A DNA stretch of 23,066 bases from an uncultured Caryophanales bacterium (GTDB taxonomy: Bacteria; Bacillota_I; Bacilli_A; RFN20; CAG-826): contig CAMJAG010000005.1 in assembly GCA_946403545.1 (NCBI GenBank), positions 1-23,066 of the forward strand, given 5' to 3'. A model generated the notes under the pieces. The model was not told the origin of the DNA. It saw only the letters and a list, made by a program, of their open reading frames with translations, and did no database searches. Positions 7,371-14,403 of the stretch are shown here, in pieces. Positions within the stretch are counted from its first letter, which is position 1. Every line of letters begins with the position of its first letter. The position numbers and the translations under genes are program-made.

Positions 7371-7407
7371 TTTAAACATTGTTTAAAAATAGGTAAACCT
7401 TTACAAT
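7371..7407 (+). promoter_or_regulatory. Candidate promoter of the lipid kinase gene, with inverted repeat
   Basis: TTGTTT (7379-7384), 17 bases and TACAAT (7402-7407) form a plausible promoter. A perfect inverted repeat, arms TTTAAAC (7371-7377) and GTTTAAA (7381-7387), overlaps the -35 and may be an operator or only AT-rich chance. Confidence 0.4.
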
Positions 7408-7438
7408 AACAACAGTTAAAAAAGGGAGTTTAATATTT

Positions 7439-8374
7439 ATGAAACATTTGATTGTTTTAAATTCTAGCATCTTAGAAAACAAACCAGATGCAATATCAAA
7501 GGAATTAGTAGATAAGGCATTTAAAGGATTAGATTATGAAATCTATTGCACAACTGCTCCTAGAAGTTGTGTTGATTTCCTTAAGAAATACTTATCAGAA
7601 AATAAAAAAGATACAGTTAGAGTTTATGCTTGTGGTGGCGATGGTACTGTTCAAGAAGTCGCAACTGGTATAGCAGATGCTCCTAATGCTGAATTAGCTA
7701 TCTATGCTTGTGGTACAGGTAATGACTTTGTCAAGATTTATGGTGGTCAAGAAAGATTCTTAGATTTTAAGAAACTTATTGAAGGCGAAGCAAAACCAAT
7801 TGATATTTCTAAAATTGAAGGTGGCAAATTAAGAGATCCATGGATTTCTGTTAATGTTATTAACTTTGGTTTTGACGCAATCGTTGGTGCTATGGGTAAC
7901 TACTATAAAGACAATGGATATCCAGAAAAAGCAAAGAAAAAAGGTATGTCTCCATATGATTATGCTTTAAAGCATGACGCAATGAAACATGGTAGATTTA
8001 ACGATACAGTTGTTTATGCTGATAAAGAACAACTTAACGAAAAACAAATGTTACTTTGTACAATCGCACAAGGTCAATATGTTGGTGGTAAATTCAAATG
8101 TGCTCCTAAGAGTGATAACACTGATGGAAAAATGGATGTTTGTATGCTTAAAACAATGACTTTAATTGGTTTAGGTATGATTATTGGTACTTATACTGAA
8201 GGAAAACACTTAGATAAACCAAGAAAGAAAGTTGTCTACAGACAAGCAAAACAAGTTAAGATCGTCGCTCCAAAAGATATTGATATCTGTGTTGATGGCG
8301 AAATGACTAAAGGTAAAGAATTTATAGTTACATGTATCCCTGGTGGTATTAAACTTGTAATGCCTAAGGAATAA
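7439..8374 (+). CDS. Diacylglycerol kinase-type lipid kinase (DgkB/YegS family)
   Basis: This 311-residue protein has a DAGK catalytic domain. The nucleotide-binding motif GGDGT is at residues 66-70 and a second motif, CGTGNDF, at 91-97. The C-terminal half has the family's beta-rich lobe, ending in VDGEMTKGKEF before the last strands. The family phosphorylates diacylglycerol or related lipids at the inner face of the membrane; DgkB recycles diacylglycerol left by lipoteichoic acid synthesis. Whether this is DgkB or another lipid kinase cannot be told. GGGAG about 10 bases before the ATG is the ribosome site. A PlsC-type acyltransferase follows 24 bases downstream, so the pair probably serves phospholipid metabolism. 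Confidence 0.88.
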   Translation: MKHLIVLNSSILENKPDAISKELVDKAFKGLDYEIYCTTAPRSCVDFLKKYLSENKKDTVRVYACGGDGTVQEVATGIADAPNAELAIYACGTGNDFVKIYGGQERFLDFKKLIEGEAKPIDISKIEGGKLRDPWISVNVINFGFDAIVGAMGNYYKDNGYPEKAKKKGMSPYDYALKHDAMKHGRFNDTVVYADKEQLNEKQMLLCTIAQGQYVGGKFKCAPKSDNTDGKMDVCMLKTMTLIGLGMIIGTYTEGKHLDKPRKKVVYRQAKQVKIVAPKDIDICVDGEMTKGKEFIVTCIPGGIKLVMPKE

Positions 8375-8398
8375 TAAATAGAAAGTAAGTAATTAAAT

Positions 8399-9226
8399 AT
8401 GATATTTTTAATCTTCTCTTTTGGGTGTTCCATTTTCCTGTCGGTTTTTGGTTCACTCACATTCTGGAAAGTACAACATCCATGGGATTTTTACATTCCT
8501 ATCGTTTTATTTATCGCAGGATTTGTAGCAAGTATTGCAATCATGTGGATTGTAATAGATATCATTGGAAGAATTACTGTTAGAAGAAAGAAAGAATACA
8601 CAAAAGTATATAAGTTAAATAGATGGATCTTAAACAATGGCATGGCTTATATCAGAAGGCTCGCTCTTATTAGATGTAAAGTTACTGGTAAAGAAAAGAT
8701 TCCTCATGGCACTAGATACTTATTAGTATCTAACCACTTATCTAATTTCGATAACTTCTTATATACTGAAAAGATTGCAATGCACGATAATCTAGCGTTT
8801 GTTGCAAAAAAATCTAACTTTAAGATTCCTCTTGCGACTTTCCACTTGCATAAGAACTTATATCTTGCAATTGATAGAGATGATCTTCTCCAATCATTAC
8901 AAGTTATGAAAAAGGCGAGTGACTTTATCTCAAATGGAGTTACTAGCTACGCTATCTTCCCTGAAGGAACTAGAAGTAAAGATGGTAATTTAGGTCCATT
9001 CCATGAAGGTGTCTTCAATGTTGCAATTAAGGCTAAATGCCCTATTGTTATCTGCACTATCAAAGGAACAAATCAAATTAAGAAGAGATGGCCAAGATTT
9101 ACTAAAACTCATATTAATGTAGTTCATGTTATGAATGTAGATGAATATGATGGACTTACCGCTAAAGCACTTAGCGATAAGGTCAGAGAAGTAATTCAAT
9201 ACGACTTAGAGAAATCAGCACTTTAA
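8399..9226 (+). CDS. 1-acyl-sn-glycerol-3-phosphate acyltransferase (PlsC-like)
   Basis: This 275-residue membrane enzyme is predicted to acylate lysophosphatidic acid to phosphatidic acid. Two hydrophobic segments (about 1-20 and 32-57) precede the catalytic domain. The acyltransferase block is NHLSNFD at 112-118 (His113 and Asp118 of the HX4D motif). The substrate block is FPEGTRSKDG from 187, and CPIVICTI completes the set. The long N-terminal membrane anchor resembles that of bacterial PlsC. No good ribosome site precedes the ATG (AGAAAG is 16 bases away), so translation may depend on the upstream kinase gene. A terminator overlaps the stop codon. Phosphatidic acid links this enzyme to the lipid kinase just upstream. 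Confidence 0.9.
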   Translation: MIFLIFSFGCSIFLSVFGSLTFWKVQHPWDFYIPIVLFIAGFVASIAIMWIVIDIIGRITVRRKKEYTKVYKLNRWILNNGMAYIRRLALIRCKVTGKEKIPHGTRYLLVSNHLSNFDNFLYTEKIAMHDNLAFVAKKSNFKIPLATFHLHKNLYLAIDRDDLLQSLQVMKKASDFISNGVTSYAIFPEGTRSKDGNLGPFHEGVFNVAIKAKCPIVICTIKGTNQIKKRWPRFTKTHINVVHVMNVDEYDGLTAKALSDKVREVIQYDLEKSAL

Positions 9227-9242
9227 TAAATGTGCTTTTTTC
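9217..9242 (+). terminator. Terminator of the lipid kinase-plsC operon
   Basis: Arms AGCAC (9217-9221) and GTGCT (9232-9236) are followed by six T. The first arm lies inside the last codons of plsC and the loop contains its TAA stop. Confidence 0.7.
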
Positions 9243-9252
9243 TTACATATTT

Positions 9253-9282
9253 TTATCATAACAATAGTCAAATTAATAAGAT
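9253..9282 (+). promoter_or_regulatory. Candidate leaderless promoter of the APH-fold kinase gene
   Basis: TTATCA (9253-9258), 18 bases and TAAGAT (9277-9282) form a modest promoter. Its -10 ends 6 bases before the ATG at 9289, so the mRNA would start at the start codon. No Shine-Dalgarno sequence is present. Confidence 0.4.
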
Positions 9283-9288
9283 GGTAGT

Positions 9289-10164
9289 ATGATAATTCAC
9301 ATGAAATACGATTTTATTAAACTTAGAAAGCAATTAGAATCTGGAGAAATCAAACCATTAAGCAAATTACAAGGTGGAATGATGAACCGCTCTCAAATCA
9401 TTGAATTAGATGGCATTAAATATGTTTGGTATACACCTACTGAACAAGCTAATGAAATGGTTGATAGAAAACTAGAAAAGTCAAATATAGACAAAGTCTA
9501 TCCTTTAGGCATCACTTCTAAAAACTTAGTGTTTTATGAAGATGGTATGAAAATCAATGAATTTATTGAAGGAAAATCTCTTAATTTAATAGATGACTTT
9601 GACACTAAAGAAGTAGCAAAAATTCTTCATAAATTACATGATTCAAATGTATTAAGTGATAAAGATTATTTACCATTTGAAAAAGTAGCAAATTATATTA
9701 AAGAAGTTGAGTCATTAGATATTAAATTAGATGAAGACTTCTATATATTATATAAGGATATATATAGTAAAAAGGATTTCCTAGAGAGTCAAAAACTCAC
9801 TATTTGTCATAATGATTTTCAAAGAAGTAATATTATCAAAACTCCTGATAATAAATACTATATGATTGACTTTGAATTTATGATGAATAATGATCCAGTA
9901 TTTGATATCGCTGCGTTTGGTAATAATAATGTCGTTGAAGGATATCAATTACTCAAAGATTATTTCTCAGTATTAGACAAAGATATTAAAACAAGATTCT
10001 TCTATTGGAGAATGTTATTATCTCTTCAATGGTATTTAGTTGCTCTTATTAAAGATAAAAGAGGCGAAGGAAAAGAACATGGATTTGACTTCTATCAGGT
10101 CGCTCAGTTCTTCCTAGGCAACGCTAAATCTGCTAGAGAAATGTTTCAAAAAGAAATAAATTAG
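9289..10164 (+). CDS. Choline kinase / aminoglycoside phosphotransferase-fold kinase
   Basis: This is a 291-residue cytosolic protein with the protein kinase-like fold of the APH/choline kinase group. The catalytic loop is HNDFQRSN at 174-181 (Asp176 the base, Asn181 a metal ligand) and the DFE triad at 194-196 binds the second metal, followed by a DPVFDIA helix. These match LicA-type choline kinases and related small-molecule kinases. The substrate is not shown. Choline or ethanolamine would fit the neighbouring lipid genes, but no CDP-choline synthesis or transfer gene is visible. A second in-frame ATG at 9301 is possible, yet neither start has a ribosome site; the first is favoured because a -10 box ends 6 bases before it. 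The gene converges on vanZ, overlapping its end by 4 bases. Confidence 0.8.
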   Translation: MIIHMKYDFIKLRKQLESGEIKPLSKLQGGMMNRSQIIELDGIKYVWYTPTEQANEMVDRKLEKSNIDKVYPLGITSKNLVFYEDGMKINEFIEGKSLNLIDDFDTKEVAKILHKLHDSNVLSDKDYLPFEKVANYIKEVESLDIKLDEDFYILYKDIYSKKDFLESQKLTICHNDFQRSNIIKTPDNKYYMIDFEFMMNNDPVFDIAAFGNNNVVEGYQLLKDYFSVLDKDIKTRFFYWRMLLSLQWYLVALIKDKRGEGKEHGFDFYQVAQFFLGNAKSAREMFQKEIN

Positions 10165-10682
10165 GCTTCCACTTTGGAAGTCTTTTTTCTACGTCTAAGT
10201 ATTAATAAAATAATCAAAAATACCGCTAAAACCCCTATTAAATATCCAGCGGAATCTATTAAAGAATCAGTTACTTCTCCACTTCTTCCTGGAACAAATG
10301 TTTGAATAACTTCTGTTAAAATCGCTATTGTAATGCCTATTCCGCTACTTATAGCTATTCCCCAGTAATGTTTATACCAATCTGTGTATCCAATAGAGAA
10401 GTACACTGCTAAACATGTAATAATTGCATCTAATCCAAATAATCCAAAGTGCCCTATTGCTTTTCTAATGAAGCTAGAGAAATCTGGCATATTTTGTTCT
10501 GTAATTGTATTTGGTACAACAGTATTAATGACTTCTGCTGCAGACTCCGCTACCTTATCACTCCACGCAGAACTGTCTCCACCTTTAAGACATGCTTGAT
10601 AAATAATAAAAGCATTAAGTGCGATGCTTAATACTGTAAATATAATCGAGAGTACAAGGAATTTGCGGTTTTTATTAAACAT
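10161..10682 (-). CDS. VanZ-family membrane protein
   Basis: This is a 173-residue membrane protein with hydrophobic segments at about 8-30, 76-97, 106-126 and 143-163. The VanZ pattern is present: an acidic residue and Gln in TEVIQTFVPGR (124-133), then Asp139 and an aspartate-rich DSLIDSAGYLIG where the family has D-x-x-x-N-x-x-G. VanZ proteins are linked to low-level teicoplanin resistance, but most chromosomal members have no proven role. I start the gene at the ATG at 10682, not the TTG at 10742. A perfect TATAAT on the minus strand (10689-10694) lies between them and ends 6 bases before the ATG, so the mRNA should be leaderless. The 3' end overlaps the convergent kinase gene by 4 bases. 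Confidence 0.82.
   Translation of the reverse strand: MFNKNRKFLVLSIIFTVLSIALNAFIIYQACLKGGDSSAWSDKVAESAAEVINTVVPNTITEQNMPDFSSFIRKAIGHFGLFGLDAIITCLAVYFSIGYTDWYKHYWGIAISSGIGITIAILTEVIQTFVPGRSGEVTDSLIDSAGYLIGVLAVFLIILLILRRRKKTSKVEA
10163..10189 (+). terminator. Terminator of the APH-fold kinase, inside the end of vanZ
   Basis: An 8-bp stem (10163-10170 with 10176-10183, one G-U pair, 5-base loop) is followed by TCTTTTTTCT on the plus strand. The hairpin lies in the last codons of vanZ. On the minus strand the T-run is broken (TAATTTATTTC), so it may also end vanZ weakly. Confidence 0.75.
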
Positions 10683-10688
10683 GAAGTA

Positions 10689-10694
10689 ATTATA
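10689..10694 (-). promoter_or_regulatory. -10 box of vanZ (leaderless layout)
   Basis: Perfect TATAAT on the minus strand with 6 bases to the ATG at 10682 and no ribosome site. The -35 position (about 10712-10717) is poor and falls in the inverted repeat at 10705-10723. Confidence 0.5.
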
Positions 10695-10704
10695 GCAAAT
10701 TTCG

Positions 10705-10723
10705 ATTCTATTATTGATAGAAT
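10705..10723. promoter_or_regulatory. Inverted repeat between divergent vanZ and FNT promoters
   Basis: Perfect arms ATTCTAT (10705-10711) and ATAGAAT (10717-10723) flank a 5-base centre. The repeat covers the expected -35 positions of both divergent promoters, so one regulator could control both. It could also be chance in AT-rich DNA. Confidence 0.35.
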
Positions 10724-10727
10724 AATG

Positions 10728-10733
10728 TATAAT
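10728..10733 (+). promoter_or_regulatory. -10 box of the FNT gene (leaderless layout)
   Basis: Perfect TATAAT ending 8 bases before the ATG at 10742, with no ribosome site between. Transcription would begin at or one base before the start codon. Confidence 0.5.
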
Positions 10734-10741
10734 AATTGACA

Positions 10742-11404
10742 ATGAACAAGACTATTAAAACATTCTTACTAGGCATAGGTGCCGGTGCTGCTATTGGCGT
10801 CGGAAGTTTTCTATTTACTATCTGTTCAACATTTTCTAACAAGGTATTAGGAAGCGTTTTATTCGCAATTGGACTATTTACTGTTTGCTTTTTTGGATTA
10901 TTTTTATACACAGGTAAAATTGGCTATTTATTAGACAATAAGCAAAAGAGCAAATACACCATTGATTTATTCGTAGGTTATATTGGTAATATTGTAGGTG
11001 CCGTTGCATTAGGGTATTTACTACGTTTAATCTTCTCCTCATTTAATAGTCAAACACTTGAAGGAATTAAGAAGATTTGTGCCTCTAGAATGATTGATAT
11101 TGGGGAAGGTGGATCACCATTTATTAAGCAACTTGGAACATCATTTTTCTGTGGTTGTTTAGTATATCTTGCTGTTCATTTTTGGAAGAAAAAATGGAAC
11201 TTTATTTTAAGAACATTAATTCTCGTCATGTGCGTATTCTTATTCGTGTATTTAGGATTTGAACACTGCATTGCAAACATGTTTTATTTCTCTTATGGAA
11301 ATGCTTGGAACTTACAAAGCTTATTCAATATTTTAGTGGTCACAATAGGCAATTCGCTAGGTGCTTTACTTGTTCGCTTAATTGTCGTTTCCAGCGCAAA
11401 TTAG
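10742..11404 (+). CDS. Formate/nitrite transporter (FNT) family channel
   Basis: This 220-residue integral membrane protein has about six hydrophobic segments. FNT features are visible: an opening GIGAGAAIGVGSFLF helix, the broken second helix ending LYTGKIGYLL, the pair GYIGNIVGAV near 79-88, and GFEHCIANMFYF (172-183). The last contains His175, equivalent to the central pore histidine of FocA. A closing TIGNSLGALL (201-210) repeats the GN-x-x-G motif. Family members pass formate, nitrite, lactate or hydrosulfide; the substrate here is not fixed. It is short because the usual N-terminal extension before the first membrane helix is only about 8 residues. I prefer the ATG at 10742 over a TTG at 10736, which would lie only 2 bases after the -10. 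It diverges from vanZ and has its own terminator. Confidence 0.8.
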   Translation: MNKTIKTFLLGIGAGAAIGVGSFLFTICSTFSNKVLGSVLFAIGLFTVCFFGLFLYTGKIGYLLDNKQKSKYTIDLFVGYIGNIVGAVALGYLLRLIFSSFNSQTLEGIKKICASRMIDIGEGGSPFIKQLGTSFFCGCLVYLAVHFWKKKWNFILRTLILVMCVFLFVYLGFEHCIANMFYFSYGNAWNLQSLFNILVVTIGNSLGALLVRLIVVSSAN

Positions 11405-11432
11405 GTTAATTAAATTTTATTTAGTATAGGTT

Positions 11433-11470
11433 AGAAGTTGTTTGGTTTGTTCTAAATAACTTCTTTTTTA
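11433..11470 (+). terminator. Terminator of the FNT gene
   Basis: An 11-bp stem AGAAGTTGTTT / AAATAACTTCT with one G-U pair and a 10-base loop is followed by TTTTTTA. It separates the FNT gene from the opp operon. Confidence 0.85.
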
Positions 11471-11482
11471 TATTTTTTTATA

Positions 11483-11520
11483 AATAAACGCTTGCAAATG
11501 CAGATATACACGCGTATAGT
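11483..11520 (+). promoter_or_regulatory. Promoter of the opp-protease operon, with a cre-like sequence
   Basis: TTGCAA (11492-11497), exactly 17 bases, and TATAGT (11515-11520) form a good sigma-A promoter about 40 bases before oppA. The stretch 11483-11496 partly fits the catabolite-response element consensus (central ACGCTTGCA) with about three mismatches and overlaps the -35. That part is weak and no CcpA gene is in view. Confidence 0.65.
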
Positions 11521-11559
11521 AGAAAACAAATATACTCAAAAAGAAAGGGGAGTTATTTT

Positions 11560-14313
11560 ATGAAAATAAAGAATTGTACAAAAATTCTATTAGTTCTAGG
11601 TACAGGTGTTCTAGTAACTGCTTGTGGTGGCACTGGTGGTAAAAAAGGCTACTACACATATGACACTTACCTTTCAACTAAACCAAAGACATGGAACGTT
11701 CACACATGGTCCACTAATGATGAATCCTACATTCAAGGTTTCTGTTCAATGGGTTTCTATGATCTTCAACTTAATGAAGCTAAAGATGGTTATGAAATCA
11801 TTACAGAAATGGCTAGTGACATGCCTGTTGATGTTTCCTCACAAATTTCAAATGCTGATAAAGCAAAATACGGTTATCCAGGAAGCGTTTCCGATGGCTG
11901 CGTTTGGGAAATCCCATTAAACAGAGCAGCTTGTTGGGAAGATGGTACACCAATTAAAGCTGAAGACTATGTTGAGTCAATGAAGAGACAACTCGATCCT
12001 AAGATGGCCAACTACCGTGCTGATAGCTACTTCTCATCTTCCATGGTTGTCGCTAACGCTGAACGTTACTTCAAACAAGGTAACGAATCTCTTGAAGAAG
12101 CATTCAAGTACTTAAATAAAGATGGTACATGGACAACTCCAGATGCATGTGGCGATGGTAAATACTTCGTTAACGTTACAAAATCTATCGCATCTTGGAT
12201 GTCTAACGTATTCACTGGTTTAAGTGGTGATGAATCCTTATGGTTATTATTCAACCAAACATCAGGACGTAGTGATGCAGTCAAATTAGCACTTCAACGT
12301 GTTCAAGACGCTATCGTCTACTACTGTTGGAAATATTGTGACCACGAAGGTGAAAAGAAAGCTGACTGGGAAGAAATTGAAGGTTACTCCAAACTCTCTT
12401 CCGTTAAAGAAGATATGTGTAACTACGATATCGAACTCAGAGAATTCGACAAACACGTAGTCAAAGTTAGAAAGAACTTAAACGATTCTTCTGAAGAAAA
12501 CACAGAAAACTACAGTCAAGAAGCTTTCAAACATGACTTATCCACTATCGTTACAGGTTTCACATCTGCTTGGAATAAAGACTGGAACTGGATTTGTTTA
12601 ACATATGTCAATATCTATAACGACTATGTCCAAGAATGGGGCGATGAACCAAACGCTACATCTGGTGTCGGTGTTGTTGCTGCAGATCCATTTAAATTAA
12701 GACTTTACTTGGCAAAACCAATGACATCCTTAGACCTCAAGTTCTCATTAACAGGTACATGGTTAGTCAAAAACGACTTATATGACTCATTAACAACTAC
12801 AACAGCTGCAAAGAAGACAACATTATATGCTTCTCCAGAAAAAGGTGTTGCAGGTTATATGTCCTATGGTCCATACAAATTAACAACATACGAAGCTGGT
12901 AAAGCATTCCGTATGACAAAGAATGATAAATGGTATGGTTACTCTGATGGTAAACACAATGGCCAATTCGTTCTCGATGAAATCAATACAAGAATTATTG
13001 AAAAACACGAAACAGCTCTTTCAGAATTCTTAGCAGGTAAACTCGATGATATCGAACTTACAAGAAACGATATGAAAGAATATGGTGCTTCATCAAGATT
13101 AACTAGAACTTATGAATCATACACACAAAAGATTTCTTTCAACTCTGATAGAGCAACACTCTTAAAGAGACAAGAAAGCGCTACAAAGAATAAAACTATC
13201 TTAGCTAACAAGAACTTCCGTGAAGGTTTATCTCTTGCATTAGATAGAAAGAACTTCGCAGCACAAGCTACTTCCGGTTCTAAAGGTTTCACAGGTTTAT
13301 TAAATGACCTTTACCTCACAGACGTTGAAGATGGCGAAATGTACAGAAATACTCCACAAGGACAATCAGTCTACGGTAGAGTTTATAACAAATTAGGCGG
13401 TAATCCATTCGCTGACGCTAACCCACTCGAAGGTGCAACAGATTGGGAAGGTACACCACTTTCCGAAGATGCTATTGGTTACAATATGGATGCTGCTACA
13501 TACTATGTTGCTAAAGGCTTAATCGAAGAATTCGGTTCTGATAAACAAGGTCATATCGAAAAAGGCGCAAGCACAAAGATCGATATTGAATTCCGTGTTT
13601 ACGATAACCAATCTGAAGCAACAATTGAAATGTACAACTTCATTAAAGATAAATGGAACGACGTCTTAGCACGTGCTGTTGCTAAATTAAAAGACACAAC
13701 TGTTAATGGCGCTAAAGTATTAGGTGCTAATGATAACGTTTCATTAGAAATCAACCTCATCAAAGATGAAGACTACTACAACACTGCTACAAATGGTGGT
13801 TATGACATGATCTTCTCTACATGGGGCGGTGCTGCTATTAACCCAGCAGGTTTAATGGAAGTTTATTGTAAGGCTTCCTTCACACAAACATGTGAATATG
13901 GTTTCAAAGGTCACCAAGGTGACGCTATTAACTCAATTGAAATTGATGCTAATGGTAATGGCACTATTGAAGCTGATGAAACACAAACATTTGACGCATG
14001 GTACACTATCATGAGTTCAATTACAGAAACAGATGAAAGAGGTTCTGATGCTTGGAATACAAAACACCAAAAACTCTTGAACATCTTATCTGGTCTTGAA
14101 GCTGGTATCTTAAACAGATTCGAAGCAGTACCATTAGTTGCTAGAGCATCTTCATCTATGAACTCATTCAAGATTGAAAATGGTTCTGAAAACTACATCA
14201 ACCTCATTGGTTACGGTGGCGTACGTCACTTAAAGTTCAACTACGATGATGCTGGATGGGCAGAATTCGTTAAGAAGAACAAAGACAGATTAAGTGACCT
14301 CTATAAGAACTAA
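11560..14313 (+). CDS. oppA: Oligopeptide ABC transporter substrate-binding lipoprotein, enlarged (OppA)
   Basis: This is the extracellular, lipid-anchored peptide receptor of the importer encoded downstream. A signal peptide with lipobox VTAC places the lipidated Cys at residue 22. Family 5 solute-binding features follow: the WEDGTPIKAEDYVESMKRQLDP segment around 125-146, YMSYGPYKLTTYE and a FREGLSLALDRK helix. At 917 residues it is far longer than usual (about 540), with extra sequence around residues 165-340 and in the C-terminal lobe. A 12-residue loop DANGNGTIEADE at 796-807 fits the EF-hand calcium-binding pattern. GGGGAG 7 bases before the ATG sets the start. It is the first gene of the opp-DUF3899-protease operon. 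The stop codon sits in an 18-base palindrome. Confidence 0.9.
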   Translation: MKIKNCTKILLVLGTGVLVTACGGTGGKKGYYTYDTYLSTKPKTWNVHTWSTNDESYIQGFCSMGFYDLQLNEAKDGYEIITEMASDMPVDVSSQISNADKAKYGYPGSVSDGCVWEIPLNRAACWEDGTPIKAEDYVESMKRQLDPKMANYRADSYFSSSMVVANAERYFKQGNESLEEAFKYLNKDGTWTTPDACGDGKYFVNVTKSIASWMSNVFTGLSGDESLWLLFNQTSGRSDAVKLALQRVQDAIVYYCWKYCDHEGEKKADWEEIEGYSKLSSVKEDMCNYDIELREFDKHVVKVRKNLNDSSEENTENYSQEAFKHDLSTIVTGFTSAWNKDWNWICLTYVNIYNDYVQEWGDEPNATSGVGVVAADPFKLRLYLAKPMTSLDLKFSLTGTWLVKNDLYDSLTTTTAAKKTTLYASPEKGVAGYMSYGPYKLTTYEAGKAFRMTKNDKWYGYSDGKHNGQFVLDEINTRIIEKHETALSEFLAGKLDDIELTRNDMKEYGASSRLTRTYESYTQKISFNSDRATLLKRQESATKNKTILANKNFREGLSLALDRKNFAAQATSGSKGFTGLLNDLYLTDVEDGEMYRNTPQGQSVYGRVYNKLGGNPFADANPLEGATDWEGTPLSEDAIGYNMDAATYYVAKGLIEEFGSDKQGHIEKGASTKIDIEFRVYDNQSEATIEMYNFIKDKWNDVLARAVAKLKDTTVNGAKVLGANDNVSLEINLIKDEDYYNTATNGGYDMIFSTWGGAAINPAGLMEVYCKASFTQTCEYGFKGHQGDAINSIEIDANGNGTIEADETQTFDAWYTIMSSITETDERGSDAWNTKHQKLLNILSGLEAGILNRFEAVPLVARASSSMNSFKIENGSENYINLIGYGGVRHLKFNYDDAGWAEFVKKNKDRLSDLYKN

Positions 14314-14324
14314 TTAATTAGTTC
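14307..14324 (+). repeat. 18-base perfect palindrome over the oppA stop codon
   Basis: GAACTAATTAATTAGTTC reads the same on both strands and contains the TAA stop (14311-14313). In RNA it can fold into a 7-bp stem with a 4-base loop. No T-run follows, so it is not a standard terminator; it may protect the 3' end of processed oppA mRNA. Confidence 0.55.
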
Positions 14325-14368
14325 AAAACTTAATAATTACATTATTTTCTGAATAGAAAACATCAAAA

Positions 14369-14382
14369 GCAGCGAGAGCTGC
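14369..14382 (+). promoter_or_regulatory. GNRA-capped hairpin before oppB
   Basis: Stem GCAGC / GCTGC closes a GAGA tetraloop of the stable GNRA class. It sits about 6 bases before the AAAAGGAG ribosome site of oppB, in the only long gap (90 bases) inside the operon. It could mark an mRNA processing point or tune oppB translation. Confidence 0.4.
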
Positions 14383-14403
14383 AGTAAAAGGAGACGATAA
14401 TAT

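Noticed and set aside
10683..10742. TTG start at 10742 that would add 20 residues to VanZ
   Set aside because: The perfect TATAAT at 10689-10694 lies downstream of it, there is no ribosome site, and the extra residues (MSIIIHYSINNR...) precede a normal N-terminus.
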